Origin: Nitrospira_D sp019636945
Lineage (GTDB): Bacteria; Nitrospirota; Nitrospiria; Nitrospirales; Nitrospiraceae
Reading direction: 5' to 3'
DNA: 64,000 bases
Assembly: GCF_047338595.1 (NCBI RefSeq)
Contig: NZ_JBLFBO010000002.1
Location: 310,001 to 374,000, forward strand
Part shown: positions 62,114 through 64,000 of the stretch, piece after piece
Position numbering within the stretch: position 1 is the first letter of the stretch
Layout of the letters: each line of letters begins with the position of its first letter
The notes under the pieces: model-generated
The model's database searches: none
Told to the model about the DNA's origin: nothing
What the model saw: only the letters and a program-made list of their open reading frames with translations
Program-made: the position numbers and the translations under genes

Positions 62114-62985
62114 TCGCTCTGCTCCTCTTCTGCGTCCTCGGATGTCCCATCCCGGTCTCCACCGGAAGAATCCGCTCTTCCAGCTATCGAACGGAACAAA
62201 CCCGGTTCCACTTTCCTTGCCACCGTGAGAAATCCGGAATGCGCCACCATCCGATGATCAGGCCGCACGCTCCTGCCCTGTACCGACCAGGTCCGCAGCA
62301 ACGTCTCAAAGGTTTCGATCATCCCAAACACAGTTGTCCGCTCAAGTGCCTCAACGGTTTGCATCACTTGCGGAATCGTGGGAACAAAGCTCAGATAGAT
62401 CCCGCCTGATCGAAGCGCATTGACGGCATGGGGAATGACCTGCCAGGGTTCCGGCAAATCCAGCACTACCCGATCGAAGGGAATCCCATCGTCGAGGAGC
62501 CCGATACCCTCATAGGCACTTTTCCGAAACGTACGCAAGTTCACCGGATTCATCACGCGGGCGATATTCGTCTGGGCCGTCCGTGCAAAGTCTTCTCGAA
62601 GCTCGTACGTCACCACGAGACCCTCTGGCCCCACCGCACGCAACAAGGCCATGGTCAACGCCCCTGAACCGGTGCCAGCTTCAAAGACCCTCGCTCCCGG
62701 ATAGACGTCCGCCCACATAGGGATAATGGCAAGATCTTTTGGATAGAGAACCTGTGCCCCGCGCGGCATTTTGAGTACATAGTCGCCAAAGGTCGGTTTG
62801 AGCGCCATCATCCTCTTTCCGCCTGAGAGCGTCACGATGGACCCGTCAGGACGACCGATGAGCGCGTCATGGGCGATCTTCTGCCCACTGAATTGATAGG
62901 TTTCTCCCGCCTTCAGCGTGAGGGCATACTGACGCTTTTTTTGATCGACGAGGTGGATGCGGTCGCCGTTGGCAAGCTGAGACAT
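62110..62985 (-). CDS. trmI: tRNA (adenine-N1-58) methyltransferase TrmI
   Basis: The 291-residue protein has an N-terminal beta domain (MSQLANGDRIHLVDQKKRQY) and a SAM-binding domain with ARVFEAGTGSGALTMALLRAVG near 103, YELREDFARTAQTNI near 130 and FDRVVLDLPEPW near 175, the DLPEPW motif of TrmI. It methylates A58 in the T loop of tRNA. It is the first gene of a four-gene operon ending in aroK. Confidence 0.92.
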   Translation of the reverse strand: MSQLANGDRIHLVDQKKRQYALTLKAGETYQFSGQKIAHDALIGRPDGSIVTLSGGKRMMALKPTFGDYVLKMPRGAQVLYPKDLAIIPMWADVYPGARVFEAGTGSGALTMALLRAVGPEGLVVTYELREDFARTAQTNIARVMNPVNLRTFRKSAYEGIGLLDDGIPFDRVVLDLPEPWQVIPHAVNALRSGGIYLSFVPTIPQVMQTVEALERTTVFGMIETFETLLRTWSVQGRSVRPDHRMVAHSGFLTVARKVEPGLFRSIAGRADSSGGDRDGTSEDAEEEQSE

Positions 62986-63092
62986 GGCGCGCATTCTAGG
63001 AGGTTCCCTCCTCGGTTTGCAACCAAGGGCTCTTCCTTGACAGGGTAGTGAGGGGCTCGTAAGATCTTCTTATCCTTAAGATACTTCAAACA

Positions 63093-64000
63093 ATGCCTCT
63101 TCGGATTCGGCACAAGAGCTGTTCCCGTTGGCCTCGCCTTACAACAGCGATTGTGAGTCTCTATGTGGCCCTCTGTCCGATTCTTTCCCTAAGTCCCGCG
63201 CATAGCTCTGAGATCGTGGTAGCAACCTATGAAGGAGTCATTAACCCCGTCGCGGCGGAGTATCTGCACGATGCGCTCACATTCGCTCAGACCTCGGGTG
63301 CCCACGCCCTCATCTTGAAACTGGACACGCCCGGAGGGCTAGACACCTCCATGCGCTTGATGATCAAAGATATGACCGCATCCACCACTCCCGTCATCGT
63401 CTACGTCGCTCCTTCAGGAGGCCGCGCCGCCTCTGCCGGTGTCTTTCTCACGATGGCCCGCCCATGTCGCTGCGATGGCCCACGGAACTAACATCGGAGC
63501 CGCCCACCCCGTCGCCATGGGTGGCGGTGAGATGGACAGTACGATGAAGGAAAAGGTCGAGAACGACGCCGTGGCCTATATCAAAAGCCTCGCGGACCAG
63601 CGTGGACGCAATATCTCATGGGCCGAAGAGGCAGTTCGGAAAAGCGTGTCCGCCACAGAACAAGAAGCCTTCAGGCTTAAGATCATCGACATCGTGGCTG
63701 AGAACATTCCCGCGCTGTTGAAACAATTAAATGGCAGAAAAGTCAGTCTTCTCAACAGCTCGATCACGCTTGCGACTGAGACTACCACGCTTCACGATTT
63801 TCCCCTGGGGACGCGCCTCGAATTGCTCAAAATCCTGAGTGACCCGAACATCGCCTATCTGCTGATGTCGATCGGGACGATCGGAATCATGGCCGAACTC
63901 TATAGTCCCGGAGCGATCCTGCCTGGGATCATCGGCGCTATCAGTTTGATTCTGGCTTTTTATTCGCTCCAGTCGCTTCCCGTGAACTATGCGGGAGCAC
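63093..64000 (+). pseudogene. NfeD-type membrane serine protease gene, frameshifted, runs off the window
   Basis: The frame from ATG 63093 has a signal segment (LTTAIVSLYVALCPILSLSP), then EIVVATYEGVINPVAAEYLH, LILKLDTPGGLDTSMR and the catalytic SGGRAASAGVFLTMA of the ClpP-like NfeD protease. At about 63456-63460 one extra base breaks it: frame 1 stops at 63491, while from 63460 the other frame continues AHVAAMAHGTNIGAAHPVAM, a perfect family continuation, and then membrane helices (IAYLLMSIGTIGIMAELYSP) to the window end. NfeD works with stomatin-like proteins in membrane quality control. The lesion could be real or an assembly error. Confidence 0.8.

Overview
The window looks like chromosome of a Nitrospira-type bacterium (phylum Nitrospirota). 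This is inferred from the overall gene complement: universal-stress/rubredoxin/PCP_red proteins beside a radical SAM enzyme, many stand-alone receiver and PilZ proteins, a Gram-negative envelope (LolA, Pal, phosphate porin) and moderate-to-high GC. No rRNA is present, so the assignment cannot be confirmed here.

Layout. 1-5.6 kb: a FIST sensor protein (cut by the window edge), a membrane histidine kinase, a HerA-like ATPase and a DUF486 membrane protein. 5.7-7.6 kb: a small defence cluster (AbiJ-like protein, MNT/HEPN pair) beside a decayed copy of the DUF486 gene start. 7.8-24 kb: uvrA; a soluble chemoreceptor-like protein coupled to an ODP-type di-iron MBL protein; ubiE/menG; a B12-binding radical SAM enzyme; a USP-USP-PCP_red-rubredoxin-PCP_red protein followed by a radical SAM/SPASM enzyme that carries the same PCP_red domain; a CopD-like protein; a receiver protein; and, on the other strand, ftsK-lolA-2OG oxygenase. 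Consecutive gene junctions here hold short palindromic low-complexity repeats.

24-46 kb is a phosphate/polyphosphate region: psiE, sixA, CYTH-CHAD protein, ppk1, phoX, then phoB-phoU-pstBACS and a phosphate-type porin. Heptamers close to YGTAACR repeated every 11 bp lie upstream of ppk1, phoX, pstS and the porin gene, which suggests one PhoB regulon. An arsenic cassette (arsR-arsI-acr3-arsC) sits inside this locus, and its arsC is broken by a frameshift plus a nonsense codon.

46-50 kb: msrA, a small acidic protein, a PilZ protein, pal, tiny membrane proteins, and a zinc-ribbon/response-regulator pair. 50.5-59.9 kb is a decayed genomic island. It is bounded by a 45-bp repeat of the 3' end of tRNA-Arg(TCG) and ends in a truncated tyrosine integrase with a lost catalytic Arg. 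Inside are an IS5-type and an IS30-type element (both with damaged transposases), a frameshifted TSCPD-domain gene, a PilZ protein, small hypothetical genes and a second copy of the zinc-ribbon/response-regulator pair. 60-64 kb: the operon trmI-SDR-aroE-aroK and, divergently, a frameshifted nfeD-type protease gene that runs off the window.

Starts were chosen by Shine-Dalgarno position, homologous N-termini and overlaps; family names come from motif recognition by eye, without database searches.
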